This document shows positions 33,227 through 43,057 of a stretch of 64,000 nucleotides of DNA, in pieces; the first letter of the stretch is position 1, and each line of letters starts with the position of its first letter. The notes beneath the pieces are model-generated. The model had not been told where the DNA came from and did not search any database. It saw only the letters and a program-made list of their open reading frames with translations. A program made the position numbers and the translations under genes. The stretch is taken from positions 17,596,501 through 17,660,500 of the forward strand of contig JAPVLO010000019.1 of assembly GCA_027257055.1 (NCBI GenBank), in the 5' to 3' direction. The DNA comes from Cephalopachus bancanus (Eukaryota; Chordata; Mammalia; Primates; Tarsiidae).

Positions 33227-33651
33227 AATCCTTGTGCTGTGCTGATTCTGAGGTGCAAACTTACGTATCTGAACATATCCAAACATAACATGAGTGCTCA
33301 TACCTATTCAAAGAGCAGAGACAGCGCAGTTTTCCAGGGGGGTGGGGACACCAGTCCTTTTGGCTGTAAGAGGGACATGCAGACTTCTGGGAATAGTCCT
33401 CCATGACAGGAAAGTCTTGTTTATGTTCAAGGTCAATCAGCTGAGACCTGGGCTGGGCCTGTCCTGCTCCTGCTTCTGCCCTGGGTCACGATGGCTGGGG
33501 TCATGCCCTGCATGGATAGTTTCACTCAAGGGGTGCTAGTGAGCAATTAGATAGGTGACTGGACATGACTGAAAAAGCAAGCCTATGCGGTGCCTCCCAT
33601 CCAGCCTTCTGGGGTGGAGATGGCAGGTTTTTACATAATTTAAAAGAAATA
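33227..33651. other. Single-copy sequence
   Basis: Nothing recognised. Confidence 0.4.
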
Positions 33652-33941
33652 GCTGGGCTTGGTGGCTCAGCCTGTAATCCTGAGCTTTGGGAGACTGAGG
33701 TGAGTGGATTGCCTGAGCCCACGGGTTCGAGACCTGCCTGGGCAACCTGGTGAGACCTCATCTCCACAATAAATCAAAAATTAGCCGGGCGTGGTAGTGC
33801 GCTCATGTAGTTCCAGCTACTTGGAAGGCTGAGGCGGAAGGATCGCTGGAGCCCAGCAGGTCGAGGCTGCGGTGGCCGGGAGTGGCCACTCCACTCCAGT
33901 CTGGGCGACAGAGTGAGACTCCAAATCAAAACAAAAACAAA
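33652..33941 (+). mobile_element. Young-type Alu
   Basis: AAAAGAAAT(T)A on both sides; right-arm hairpin GTGGCCGGGAGTGGCCAC. Confidence 0.95.
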
Positions 33942-34223
33942 AAAAGAAATTAGGAGCTTCTGGCTCAAACCTGAGTTTACATATTTGCCTTTCCTGCCTT
34001 CTGAATCCCACTGAAATGAAAGAAAAGATATAAAAAGGAAATCAATCCATTACTGTGCTGAGAACAGCAGGGGTGGCCCTCTGTGCCCAGAGATTTTGGT
34101 GACTTTCTGCAAGACAGAAGTAGAAGGGAACACATGGAAGAACTAGCTACCATTTAGAACATGTTCAGGAAAGTGCTGCAGAGGATGTGGGAGGAGATTA
34201 CACTCAAATAGTGTTGAAAAATA

Positions 34224-35117
34224 CAAGAGGGGACCCCAAAAACCCCAGATGTATCTTTTGGATCAGCCCCCTGTAGTACAGACTTCCCTTACTAGGCAAG
34301 TGTTCTAGGAACCCATCGACATCAGTGTTGCTTTGAGAGACTGCGTTCAGCTTCAGTGAATTTTTTTTGGAGATTCTTTCAACATGTTCACCCACTCAAT
34401 GATGGGTAATTTACAAGTGCACCTGCTCACACCATGCTGAGTGTTCAGCAGTTTTTGATCCACAACAGCATGACCCCTGTGTCCCACCCTCCCTATTCAC
34501 CTGATCTTGTCCCGAGCAACTTTTTTGTATCCCTGATGAAGATGCAAAAATGCTCAAAGAAAAATGTGTTGTCAAGGTGGAAGAGGTGAAACAAAAAACA
34601 GCAGAAGCACTACCAGTCATCAAAATTGACGAGTTCAAAAATTGTTTTGAGCAGTGGAGAAAGCATCTTTTTTGTTGTTATTGTTTTGGTGGTGTTGTTT
34701 TTTTTTTTCTGAGTTGGAGTCTCACTCCATCACCCAGGCTGGAGTCCAGTGGCACACTCACAGCCACCCCAACGTTGAGCTGCCGGGTTCCGGTGATCCT
34801 TCTGCCTCAGCCTGCCAAGTAGCTGGAACTACAGGCATATGCTACCACACCCTGCTAATTTTTTGGTTTATTGTAGAGATGAAGTCTCACCAAGTTGCCT
34901 GGATTGGTCTCGAACCCGTGGGCTCAAGCATTCCACTTGCCTCAGCCTCTCAAAGTGCTGGGATTACAGGCTAAGCCACTGAACCCGGCCGAGAAAGTAT
35001 CTTTATAGGTGTATTGCATCAAATGGACAGTACTTTGAAGGTAACTGAGGCTTAAACATGTAAGAATAAATACACATTTTTAAATAAATAAATTCTGGTT
35101 TTTTTGGGTTCCCCTCA
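34224..35117 (+). mobile_element. Mariner-like DNA transposon, copy 2 (complete ends, internally deleted)
   Basis: Flanked by TA (34222-34223 and 35118-35119). 5' end CAAGAGGGGACCCCAAAA pairs with the 3' end TTTTGGGTTCCCCTCA as terminal inverted repeats. Without the inserted Alu it is about 600 bases, half the length of an autonomous mariner (about 1.3 kb). It keeps only the C-terminal transposase: PPYSPDLVPSNFF (third catalytic Asp replaced by Asn), EEVKQKTAEALP, KIDEFKNCFEQWRK and, after the Alu, a CIASNGQYFEG-like end. Frames are broken. It shares the same internal structure with the 15.5 kb copy. Confidence 0.88.
34671..34990 (-). mobile_element. Alu nested in the mariner
   Basis: GAGAAAG(C/T)ATCTTT flanks; the tail is degenerated to T/G-rich sequence. 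Intermediate type. Confidence 0.93.
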
Positions 35118-35119
35118 TA

Positions 35120-35560
35120 TTTATATTATGCACAGTATTACTTTTATAATGATATAATAAATATCAGAAATAATACTTTTCGCACTTTCAATCTACTGGG
35201 AGAGATCTCAGTGACACTGAGGTGTTCTTTCCCAAGGTGTATTAGCCAAACCCAGGGCAGCTGCTGTCATGTACCTGTAGGCAGGTGCTTTCAATCTGGG
35301 AGTCTCTGAACATGTTAGAGGGCCACAAATCGGCCTAGAGAGCCCAGGAAGCTTCTGAGGTTGTATGCAAACACGGATACCCTTGGAGGCATTTTTCTAG
35401 GGCCTTGGGTACCCTGCTTTGGTCAGGCTTGCAAAAAGTCCATGACTCAAGCCTATGCCGTTCACCATTAGAGTTTTATTATGACTTTTCCAATTTCCCA
35501 CAGCTGGGTAGTTGGTGACTGAGTGGTTCCTCTAGGCTACAAGTCAACAGTACTCTCTGA
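35120..35560. other. Single-copy sequence
   Basis: AT-rich to 35180, then unidentified. Confidence 0.4.
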
Positions 35561-35790
35561 CCCCACTATTGAAATTGTGCTTTTCAGAAGGCTTTTGTAC
35601 ACATTGTCCCATTTGTGTCTCATGAGAGCCCAAGGAGGACAGAACATGTATTCCTGTACTTCTTTGAGAAATGGGGAGACTCAGACACTGCAAGGTTAAC
35701 AGTTTTATCCAAGGTCATGTAGCAAGGTTACGGTGCAGCTGTCATGGGACCACAGGTCTCAAGACTCTGGATCAATGCTCTTTGTTGCTT
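35560..35790 (-). mobile_element. MIR
   Basis: GAGAAATGGGGAGACTCAGAC, ATCCAAGGTCATGTAGCAAGG and TCAAGACTCTGGATCAATGC follow antisense MIR. Confidence 0.78.
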
Positions 35791-35825
35791 TTTCAGTGAC
35801 CATGCAATGAAAAGGGTCACATAAA

Positions 35826-36107
35826 TTTTTTTTTGCTGTTGTTTATTTTGAGTTGGAGTCTCACTCTGTCATCCAGGCTAGAGTGCAGTGGCACGCTCAT
35901 GGGCACCACAGCCTTGACCTGCTGGGCTCAGGTGAGTAGCTGGAACTATAGGCATACATCACCTCACCTGGCTAATTTTTAAATTTATTGTAGAGATGAG
36001 GTCTCGCCATGTTGCCCAGGCTGGTCTCGAACCTGTGGGCTTAGGCAGTCCTCTCACCTCGGCCTTCCAAAGTGCGGGATTATAGGCTTGAGCCACTGTA
36101 CCTGGTC
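35826..36107 (-). mobile_element. Alu dimer, internally deleted
   Basis: Right arm lacks about 20 bases (GGCTCAGGTGAGTAGCTGG). Confidence 0.9.
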
Positions 36108-36120
36108 TACATCTGTTTTC

Positions 36121-36412
36121 TTTTCTTTTCTTTTTTTTTTTTTTTGAGTTGGAGTCTCACTGTCGCCCAGACTGGTGTGCAGTGGCCGCTCCCGGCCACT
36201 GCAACCTCGACCTGCTGGGCTCCGGCGATCCTTCCGCCTTCCAAGTAGCTGGAACTACAGGCGCATGCTACCACGCCTGGCTAATTTTTTTGATTTATTG
36301 TAGAGATGAGGTCTTGCCTGCCCAGGCGTGTCTCAAACCCACGGGCTCAGGCAATCCACTCACCTCAGCCTCCCAAAGGCGCGGGATTACAGGCTGAGCC
36401 ACCGAGCCCGGC
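36121..36412 (-). mobile_element. Young-type Alu, delta-4, inserted in tail of next Alu
   Basis: GAGGTCTTGCCTGCCCAGG shows the ACTT deletion. Together with 36425-36709 it lies between one pair of 13-base duplications, TACATCTGTTTTC (36108-36120, 36710-36722), so this copy entered the T-rich tail of the other. Confidence 0.94.
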
Positions 36413-36424
36413 TTCTTTTCTTTT

Positions 36425-36709
36425 ATTTTCTTTTTTAGTTGGAGTCTCACTGTCGCCCAGACTGGAGTGCAGTGGCCACTCCTGGCCACCACAGCCTCGA
36501 CCTGCTGGTCTCTGGTGATCCTTCTGCCTCAGCCTTCCAAGTAGCTGGAACTACAGACGCACGCTACCACACCCGGCTAATTTTTGATTTATTGTAGAGA
36601 TGAGGTCTCACCAAGTTGCCCAGGTGGGTCTCGAACTCGCGAGCTCAGGCAATCCACTCACCTCAGCCTCCCAAAGCGCGGGATTACAGGTTGAGCCACC
36701 GAACCCGGC
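36425..36709 (-). mobile_element. Alu dimer, host of the previous Alu
   Basis: AGTTGGAGTCTCACTGTCGCC to CACCGAACCCGGC; right-hand member of the tandem pair. Confidence 0.94.
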
Positions 36710-36722
36710 TACATCTGTTTTC

Positions 36723-37631
36723 CTAAGGAACAGAGCAGCGAACAGTAGCAGTGTGTTCAGACTCCTTTAAGACTCTGGTCCAGTCACCAGGGTGTGACCT
36801 CAGAATAAATCCTCTCCAGATTCCAAATCGCTCACATGGGCCTTGTCTCAAATAAGAACTATCATTATAGAGGGAGTGGTGGAGGCACAGGACATTCCAG
36901 CTCCTTTTTCATTCCCTATGGCATCCCCAAGCATTTCCTATCTCCAAATGCCCTGTCAGAGATGGCCTTCTCGGCCTCTGCGTTCCCTTTCAGAGAGGCA
37001 ATGCGTCCGACTGAGCCCTTTCCTTGGCTTTAATTGAAGTCATGGGGTAATCCTTAATTACTACTCACAGTTCCCCAGCATGTAATGAGTGGTGAGCCAG
37101 AGCTGCCGGGGTCCAGCCAGCAGGCCTTAAAAATCGGAGCTGTTCACATGAGTGGCCCGAGCTGCTCTCCTGCTCTCTGTCCCTTCTTGTCGCCGAGCCG
37201 TGTCATGCCAGAGAGATTTGTCCTACATCTGCACACAGATCCGTGGAGGCCGCTGGTGCACATCTGTCTGCTATCCCTGGCCAGAAACCACAGCAATCAG
37301 ATGGAATGGGCTTAATTGCCCCTTCCGTGTCTCAATCTGTAGGCACATCTAAAGATTTGGCTTTGGGAAGTTCCCAGCTAATTGGCTAGCAGCTGGCTTC
37401 TGGATAGACAACTGTCTTTTGTGGTTATCCCATTCCCGGCTTGAGTGGACATTTTCAAAGTCGGACTGAGCTTTAAATTATTCATAGGCCCGTGGTGGGA
37501 GTCAGGGAGGGATTGTCTAAAGTGCCATTTTCGCTGTAAGTTTTCATTGAAGACAGCTTGGTGCTGGAGGAAGGGCATTTGCTTTGGATGCAGATAGACC
37601 TCAGCTTGTTGGGAAGATTAAATGCATTAAT
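36723..37631. other. Repeat-free block; candidate regulatory element
   Basis: About 900 bases with no recognised repeat, the sharpest contrast in this Alu-crowded half. Homeodomain-type cores cluster between 37025 and 37480: TTTAATTGAAG, GGGTAATCC, CCTTAATTACTA, CTTAATTGCC, GCTAATTGGCTAG and TTTAAATTATTC. No open frame or splice context suggests coding. Function is inferred only from motif density and lack of repeats. Confidence 0.4.
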
Positions 37632-37633
37632 AC

Positions 37634-37979
37634 AGTTGTACTCCCTTATTCTCAGGGGTACGTTTCAAGACCCCCAGTGGATGCCTGAAATTGTATATAG
37701 TACCGAACCCTATATGTTTTTTTCCGTACATACATAGCTATGGTAAAGTTTAATTTATAAATCAGGCACAGTAAGAGATGAACACAGATAGCAAGTAATA
37801 GAATAGAACAATTACAAAGATCTATCGTGATAAAAGTTATGAGAATGTGTTCTCTCTCGTTCACTCTCAAAATATCTTAATGTTTTGAGTTGACTTAACT
37901 GAATCCATGGAAAACAAAACTGATTTCTGCAGTAACTGAAACCACGGAAAATAAAATCACTGATAAGGAGAGACTACTG
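37634..37979 (+). mobile_element. Tigger-family DNA transposon remnant
   Basis: CAAGACCCCCAGTGGATGCC, GTACCGAACCCTATATG, AAGTTTAATTTATAAATCAGG and the end AACTGAAACCACGGAAAATA with GGAGAGACTACTGAA. Ends mirror the start (ACTCCCTTATTCTC), consistent with terminal inverted repeats. Internally deleted, non-coding. Confidence 0.85.
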
Positions 37980-38210
37980 AACACATTTAATGCTAGGAAT
38001 CGTGGCTGTCCCACAGCAAGCTCTCTAGGGATAGCTATTATTGTGGAGATTACAGATCAAGCCTCTAAAGCCAGGTACATAGTAGCTATCATTAATATAA
38101 GCCTAGCACAGAAAGCTTTCAAAACCAGAAATCACCCTTTCCCCAACCCTGAGCTTGTGGTCAAGTCTGTGCTCTGTGGAGACATATTGATGCCTTAAAA
38201 TCACCTTGGG

Positions 38211-38510
38211 AACCGGGCTCGGTGGCTCAGCCTGTAATCCCATGCCTTTGGGAGGCTGAGGTGAGTGAATTGCCTGAGCCCGTGGGTTCGACACCTGCCT
38301 GGGCAGGCGAGACCTCATCTCTACAATAAATCAAAAAATTAGTCGGGCGTGGTCGCGCGCCTGTTATTCCAGCTACTCGGAAGGCTGAGGTGGGAGGATC
38401 ACCGGAGCCCAGCAGGTCGAGGCTGCGGTGGCCGGGAGCGGTCACTGCACTCCAGTCTGGGCGACAGAGTGAGACTTCAACTCAAGAAAAAAAAAAAGGA
38501 AAAAAAAAAA
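38211..38510 (+). mobile_element. Alu, delta-4 subfamily
   Basis: CCTGGGCAGGCGAGAC; preceded by AAAATCACCTTGGGA and followed by AAAACCACCTTGGGA. Confidence 0.95.
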
Positions 38511-38523
38511 AACCACCTTGGGA

Positions 38524-38809
38524 CTAGGCATGGCGGCTCACGCCTATAATCCCAGCACTTTGGGAGGCTGAGGTGAGAGGATTACCTGAGCCCAGGGGTT
38601 TGAGACCAGCCTGGGCAACTTGGTGAGACCTTATCTCTACAATAAATCAAAAAATTAGCTGGGCGTAGTGGCATGTGCCTATAGTTCCAACTATACTTGT
38701 AAGACTGAGGCGGAAGCAGAAGGATTGCCTGAGCCCAGCAGTTGAGGCTGCAGTGTCTGGGAGCCTTCCAGCCTGTTTGATAGAGTGAGACTCCAACTTA
38801 AAAAAAAAA
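38524..38809 (+). mobile_element. Older Alu at the same target site
   Basis: GGCGGCTCACGCCTATAATCC keeps the ancestral A-box spacing; followed by a third target copy AAAATCACCTTGGA (about 38808). Confidence 0.94.
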
Positions 38810-38819
38810 AAATCACCTT

Positions 38820-38890
38820 GGATATGGAAGCAAAAGACCTGACCTCTAGTCTCAGCTCTACCATTAATTGGCCATGTCACTTGATCTTTA
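38820..38890 (+). mobile_element. MIR fragment
   Basis: GACCTGACCTCTAGTCTCAGC then GGCCATGTCACTTGATC. Confidence 0.55.
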
Positions 38891-38929
38891 GGATGTAATC
38901 TTCTCAGGTGGATTGAACATGAAGGACTT

Positions 38930-39690
38930 TGTAGTGGGTAAAGAAGTGTCCCCCAAAAGTTCGTGTCCATCCAGAACCTCTGAATATGACCTTAGCTGGA
39001 AATAGGGTCTTTGCAGATGCAATCTAGTTAAGATGAGTTCCTACAGGATTAGGGTGAGCCCTAATCCAATGTGACTGGTGTCTTTAAGAGAAGAGGAAAG
39101 AGCCGGGCTCGGTGGCTCAGCCTGTAATCCCGTGCCTTTGGGAGGTTGAGGTGAGTGGATTGCCTGAGCCCGTGGGTTCGAGACCCGCCTGGGCAGCGAG
39201 ACCTCATCTCTACAATAAATCAAAAAATCAGCTGGGCGTGGTAGCGCATGCCTGTAATTCCAGCTACTTGGAAGGCTGAGGTGGAAGGATCGCTGGAGCC
39301 CAGCAGGTGAGGCTGCGGTGGCCAGGAGCGGCCACTGCACTCCAGTCTGGGCGACAGAGTGAGACTCCAACTCAAAAAAAAAAAAAAAAAAAAAAGAGAA
39401 GAGGAAAGGACACAGAAATTCAGAGGTGGAAAGACACACAGGGAGGGTGCCATGTGATGACAAAGCTAAAGACAGGAGAGATGTGTCTACAGGCAAAGAA
39501 CACCAGGGATCGCCAGCAATCACCAGAAGCTAGAAGAGGCCAGGAGGCATTGTCTCCTAGGGCCTGTAGATAGAACCAAGCCTTGACTTGGGGCATCTGG
39601 CCTCTAGAACAGTGAGATAATAAGTTCTTACTATTTTAAGTCATCCAGTTTTTAGTACTTTGTTTCAGTAGCTATAGGAAACTGATACAG
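38930..39690 (+). mobile_element. MaLR LTR (MLT1-like) interrupted by an Alu
   Basis: GGTCTTTGCAGATGCAATCTA, TTAGGGTGAGCCCTAATCCAA, GACTGGTGTC, then after the Alu CAGGGATCGCCAGCAATCACC, TTTTAGTACTTTGTTTCAGTA and AAACTGATACAG. Confidence 0.85.
39101..39393 (+). mobile_element. Alu nested in the LTR, delta-5 subfamily
   Basis: 15-base duplication AAGAGAAGAGGAAAG (39086-39100, 39394-39408); GGGCAGCGAGAC deletion; GTGGGTTCGAGACCCGC differs from perfect by one CpG-type change. Confidence 0.97.
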
Positions 39691-39722
39691 ACTCTGGCGG
39701 ATATTTCAGCTCTAATATTCTT

Positions 39723-39803
39723 TTTTTTTAAGTGAGGATGTAGGATTTATTAAGAAGACAGAAAAGCTCCCACAGCAGGAGGAGACCTGAAAGGGGTTAC
39801 TCT
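39723..39803 (-). pseudogene. Tiny 5'-truncated retrocopy with poly(A)
   Basis: On the minus strand an unrelated 3' end of about 70 bases carries TTCTTAATAAATCCTAC and then a run of A, with GCTCTAATATTCTT on both sides (39709-39722, 39804-39817). These are the hallmarks of L1-mediated retroposition of a polyadenylated RNA. CTGTGGGAGCTTTTCTGTC next to AATAAA resembles the R region of class-I endogenous retrovirus LTRs, so the source could be an LTR-terminated transcript; a cellular 3'UTR is equally possible. Confidence 0.65.
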
Positions 39804-39817
39804 GCTCTAATATTCTT

Positions 39818-40101
39818 TTTTTTTTTAGTTGGAGTCTCACTCTGTCGCCCAGACCGGAGTGCAATGGCCGCTCCCGGCCACTGCAGCCTCGACCTGCTGG
39901 ACTCCGGCCATACTTCCGCCTCACCCTTCTGAGTAGTTGGAACTACAAGTGCGCGCTACCATGCCTGGCTGATTTTTTGATTTATTGTAGAGATGAGGTG
40001 TCACCAAGTAGCCCAGGCGGGTCTCGAACCCGCGGGCTCAGGCAGTCCACTCACCTCGGCCTCCCAAGGTGTGGGATTACAGGCTGAGCCACTGAGCCCG
40101 A
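39818..40101 (-). mobile_element. Young-type Alu beside the retrocopy
   Basis: CTGCTCTAATATTCTT at 39802-39817 and 40102-40117; perfect T-arm at 40017-40033. It used the downstream target copy left by the retrocopy. Confidence 0.97.
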
Positions 40102-40117
40102 CTGCTCTAATATTCTT

Positions 40118-40309
40118 AAACTCATTGAGGCACAGAAAGCTCTGTCTCCTCATTTGACATTGTCCACTTTCACCATCTTCATCTCTGAAGATGCCTTAGA
40201 TCTGGCTTATCTCTTAAAAAAAAAGAGGAAGAAAAGGAAGATAAGGAAGTAAGATTGAAGATGGGGTGGGGTAGTGGGAGCAGAGGTCAAAATGACAGAA
40301 GCACCACTT
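40118..40309. other. Single-copy sequence
   Basis: Purine-rich about 40220-40290; not identified. Confidence 0.35.
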
Positions 40310-40505
40310 ATTTTAATTTAATTTAATTTATTTTTATTGGGCTGAGGGGTACATGTGAGGATTTACTACATAAGTAAGTTGTGTACAGGTGAAGTTTGGG
40401 CTTCAGTGGGCCATCTCTCCCCCAATAGTGGACCTGGTACCAAGTTTGTTTCCATGTGCTCCCTCCATCTTGCCTTCCCCCCTTGTGCTAACACCAATTT
40501 CTAGA
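40310..40505 (-). mobile_element. L1 3' end
   Basis: AATTTAATTTATTTTTATTGG, then GGTACATGTGAGGATTTAC and GTTTCCATGTGCTCCCTCC, an antisense L1 3'UTR of a type different from the four younger L1s here. Confidence 0.6.
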
Positions 40506-41230
40506 GTTGGAAAAAGTGAGAGGGAATGAGAGAGCCCCATGGCTGGGGGAGAGAGGATTGCTTCCTTTGTGGAGTCACTCTCAGAGGCAATGGGTCACCG
40601 AGGGAAAAATATCTTCAGTGGATCAGCTAAGCAAAATCTAGGAACCATGTGGTTTAGAAAGGACTTAGGTTTTGCCATTGAATTGGTGCTGAGAATCTGG
40701 GGGTAGTTGGGCCCTGTATGGGCCAGTTAACTTACTGGGTAAAATGTTTAATAGGCAATTTGTTTCTGGAAGGTGGGGCAGGAATTAGCTTTCTGTACCT
40801 AATATATGTTGAACATTGTGCTGGCAATTTTTTACGACTTTGTAAAAGTAATTACTCGTGAGAGTAACTGCATGGTAGTTACTAATAACTCTGGTTTGCT
40901 GATGAGATTCGGAGCAGCGAATTATCTCAGGGTCAGATGGCTTGTCAGCATCCACCCAGGGTGAAGCTAAAGCTGACTACAAAGACCAGGCTCGCAGCAT
41001 TCACTGTGGCCAATTCCCCTTTGTCCCCACCCATCTTCTTCCCTTTCTTCAAATTCTTATCCACCCATCTAGAGTGCTCATGTGCCATTCCCATTCACAG
41101 AGAAAAAGTCAAGGACTCATAAAAGGTAGGAATAAGAAGGAACTTTCCCACCTGTTAATTTTAGGAATCAAGAAAGGCTTTTCCTGCCTCAGTTTCTCCA
41201 ACGAGAGTTGTCGTTTTAGTCTTTTAAATC
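40506..41230. other. Single-copy with antisense MIR trace
   Basis: 40800-40955 (TGAACATTGTGCTGGCAATTT, AGCGAATTATCTCAGGGTCAG) looks like antisense MIR. The remainder is not identified. Confidence 0.45.
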
Positions 41231-41231
41231 T

Positions 41232-41358
41232 GTTACAGCCTGACATAGTGGCCTGCACCTATAATCCCAGCTACTCGGGAGGTTGAGGCAGGAGTATCCC
41301 TTGAGGACAGGAGTTTGAGACCAGCCTGGGCAACATAGCGAGACCTTATCTCTAAAAT
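41232..41358 (+). mobile_element. Old Alu monomer fragment
   Basis: CTATAATCCCAGCTACTCGGG to GAGACCTTATCTCTAAAATG: a recombined or internally deleted Alu with right-arm start and left-arm end. Confidence 0.78.
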
Positions 41359-41810
41359 GTCTGATTTAGAGGAAATTATCAACCAAGGATACGCAGCCAG
41401 TGAGGGTGAGCCCAGGCTTGAACAGAGAGGACCAGCTCTGTTCAGTCCTCTAGACCACACAAAACTTAGTGAAACTTTATGATTCAAAAGAAGCCACTGG
41501 AAAGGCACTTTCTTTTGCATCCTTGAAGTTTCTAGGAACCAGATGAACTTTTTTCAAATCCTTTCCTTTGATGAGAAAGTGAAGAAAGAGAATAGTTGCC
41601 TTTGCCTGCATGGTCTAAAAAAAGATACAGAAGGCAATAAAATGAAGCCCACCAGGGCCTGAGCCCTATCCATTCACTCACTTGCAGATCAAAGTATCAC
41701 TGATGACCAGAAACACACATCAGAGGCAAGTCAGGCACAGATTTCTCATCATTCTTTTCTCTTTTTCAGAGAAATTCTTTAAATTTTATTTTTGTCACTT
41801 CTTTTGCGAC
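41359..41810. other. Single-copy sequence
   Basis: Nothing recognised. Confidence 0.4.
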
Positions 41811-41814
41811 ATTG

Positions 41815-42260
41815 CTTATATATAATAAATGACACATACATAAGTGTCCCATTTAATGAGTTTTGACATATGTATACCCTCATAAAACCAGCACCACGAA
41901 TTAGACGTCACACAGTCACATTATCCACTCCCAAAGTTTTCCTAGGGTCCCTTTAGAACCATTCTCTCCTTTTATTTCCCTCTGATTTGCTTTCTGCCCC
42001 TGTAGATTAGTTTGCATTTCTTAGAGTTTTATATAAATGAATCGCACAGTCTGTGCTCTTTTTTTGTCTGGCTTATTTCACTCAGCATAGTGAGTTTGAG
42101 AGTCATTCATGGTGTTGTCTGAATGGCTAGCTTTTTCCTGTTTTTATTCTGAATAGCAGTCCCCTGTGCTAATGGATCTCCCACAGTTTGTTTATACATG
42201 TGTCTGTTGATGGACTTTTGGGCTGTTTTCAGTTTTGCCATTGTTTTAAACATCCCACTC
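41815..42260 (-). mobile_element. Old L1 3'UTR/ORF2 end
   Basis: AATGAGTTTTGACATATGTAT, TCATAAAACCAGCACCACGA, TTATTTCACTCAGCATAGTG and GTTGATGGACTTTTGGGCTG: antisense L1M 3' end. Confidence 0.85.
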
Positions 42261-42595
42261 TAATGTGTCTTCCCTTAGGTACTCAGGTATGGCTGACTGA
42301 GTGGCTTCCCTGACCAGAGTACTCTGATTTATTTCCCTCTTTGTACTATGACATGACTTTCCAGGTCCCAGAGAGCCTGCATTTGAACCGACTCCTGGTT
42401 CCATCTTGAAACCTAGTAATCAAATGCCTTTATGAGTAAATAAGACAATCTTAAATGAGAAGATTAGGACAGTGATACTAGACAGAAATGCACGAGGCTG
42501 TACTAAAAGAAAATGATCAAGCAATAGGCCTTGAGTGACTGAATGATTTTCTAATGTACTTTCAAAGACAGAAACTGAAGAAAAGTTATTTCCCA
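42261..42595. other. Single-copy sequence
   Basis: Nothing recognised. Confidence 0.4.
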
Positions 42596-42609
42596 AAGCC
42601 TGTGTTTTC

Positions 42610-42816
42610 CTCGACCTGCTGGGCTCCAGCGATCCTTTCGCCTCAGCCTTCCAGGTAGCTGGAACTACAGGCGCGCGCTACCATGCCCGGCTAATTTTTT
42701 GATTTATTAACATCTTGTCAAGTTGCTCGGGTGGGTCTCGAACCCGCGGGCTCAGGCAATCCACTCACCTCAGTCTCCCAAAGCACGGGATTACAGGCTG
42801 AGCCACCGAGCTCGAC
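42610..42816 (-). mobile_element. 3'-truncated Alu without poly(A) tail
   Basis: Starts abruptly at TCGACCTGCTGGGCTCCAGC, inside the right arm, with no T run, yet flanked by (T)CC(C)AAAGCCTGT (about 42594 and 42820). Left stem GTGGGTCTCGAACCCGC is one change from perfect. A second small deletion removes most of the linker (TTTATTAACATCTTGTC). Confidence 0.9.
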
Positions 42817-42819
42817 TTC

Positions 42820-43057
42820 CAAAGCCTGTTTCATAAAACTTTTTCCTCACAATGGTAATAGATGTTTTGTAAACAAAAGCAAAAACAAAACTCTAGATTT
42901 ATGATTACTTAAATATTAGAAACACCAAGTTAAACAAAGTGAAGCAAATTTAAGTTTTTTATTACAAGACTTCTTGGGGCCTTTAATATGTTAGTATGTA
43001 AATTATGTTCACTGTAAATTCCAAGGGAGAGCAATTTAATTTGAAATTAATTTTCCC
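42820..43057. other. Single-copy, AT-rich
   Basis: No feature recognised. Confidence 0.35.

Noticed and set aside
38970..39690. Coding retrovirus near the LTRs
   Set aside because: Only solitary LTR-type sequences are present; no gag, pol or env remnant was seen next to any of them.
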